This document shows, one piece after another, positions 53,161 to 53,176 of a stretch of DNA of 53,176 nt. Source of the stretch: Candidatus Lambdaproteobacteria bacterium RIFOXYD2_FULL_50_16 (GTDB lineage Bacteria > SAR324 > XYD2-FULL-50-16); contig MFNE01000026.1 of assembly GCA_001783695.1 (NCBI GenBank), positions 74,948-128,123 on the forward strand. The letters are read 5' to 3'. Below the pieces are notes generated by a model. That model was not told the origin of the DNA, did no database searches, and saw only the letters and a list, made by a program, of their open reading frames with translations. How positions within the stretch are numbered: the first letter of the stretch is position 1; each line of letters starts with the position of its first letter. A program made the translations under genes and the position numbers.

Positions 53161-53176
53161 CACTTAGCTATCGTTA

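Overview
The window reads as a contiguous chromosomal segment of a Gram-negative, motile, redox-sensing bacterium, probably a member of or relative of the Pseudomonadota. Support for this: lipoprotein signal peptides, a putative outer-membrane barrel, FliG, three chemoreceptors, an EF-P/EpmA pair, class I fumarase, NDH-2 and a SpeD-SpeE fusion. I cannot place it more precisely; a deep-branching proteobacterial lineage is a guess. There are no rRNA or tRNA genes, CRISPR arrays, transposases or phage genes, and genes are tightly packed with many 1-14 base overlaps.

Layout. 0.5-4.2 kb: a hybrid histidine kinase followed by a response-regulator diguanylate cyclase. 4.3-5.0 kb: a bacteriohemerythrin plus a Cys-rich lipoprotein. 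5.1-9.2 kb (minus): a coupled envelope operon of a double-SBP lytic transglycosylase lipoprotein, a secreted protein of 24 MORN repeats, and a 70-residue lipoprotein. 9.4-11.1 kb: a tandem HD/HD-GYP protein and a second bacteriohemerythrin. 11.1-16 kb (minus): a 7TMR-DISM hybrid kinase, then an ODP-type di-iron protein overlapping a soluble histidine kinase. 16.3-21.3 kb (minus): a CZB chemoreceptor, a ZIP metal transporter and a PAS-only protein. 21.5-24 kb: rhodanese-ferritin fusion, persulfide dioxygenase, a YpsA/MoCo-carrier-like protein and an FmdB zinc ribbon. 24.2-26.6 kb: a stand-alone fliG with its own promoter and terminator, then alanine dehydrogenase behind a hairpin-rich leader. 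26.6-31.1 kb: a dCACHE chemoreceptor, a three-gene DsrE-like operon (including an overlooked 58-residue gene), and NDH-2. 31.2-36.4 kb: a TerB/DUF2225 protein, dodecin, and a pentapeptide-repeat/FGE lipoprotein paired with a barrel-like protein. 36.4-41.6 kb: a four-gene nitric-oxide-type operon (hemerythrin, DUF2249, NnrS-like membrane protein, TetR) behind a 14-bp-arm palindrome, then a NIT-domain chemoreceptor. 41.6-47.6 kb (minus): a sensor kinase with an unknown 643-residue partner, and the SpeD-SpeE fusion with a second, divergent SpeD. 48-50 kb: a five-gene operon (receiver, small membrane protein, WbuC-like cupin, a degenerate ABC ATPase, an unknown). 50-53.2 kb: efp-epmA, a Crp-family regulator with a strong promoter, and a class I fumarase interrupted by an in-frame TAA at a conserved Tyr.

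Theme. Much of the region senses or handles O2, NO, sulfane sulfur and metals: three hemerythrin-fold proteins, the ODP-kinase pair, the NnrS-type operon, persulfide enzymes, CZB/ZIP and NIT. Outputs run through two-component signalling, c-di-GMP turnover and chemotaxis. The most novel-looking units are the ODP-kinase pair, the MltF-MORN-lipoprotein operon, the pseudo-ABC operon, the second SpeD, and two hairpin-rich intergenic segments. No similarity search was available; family assignments rest on motifs recognised by eye.
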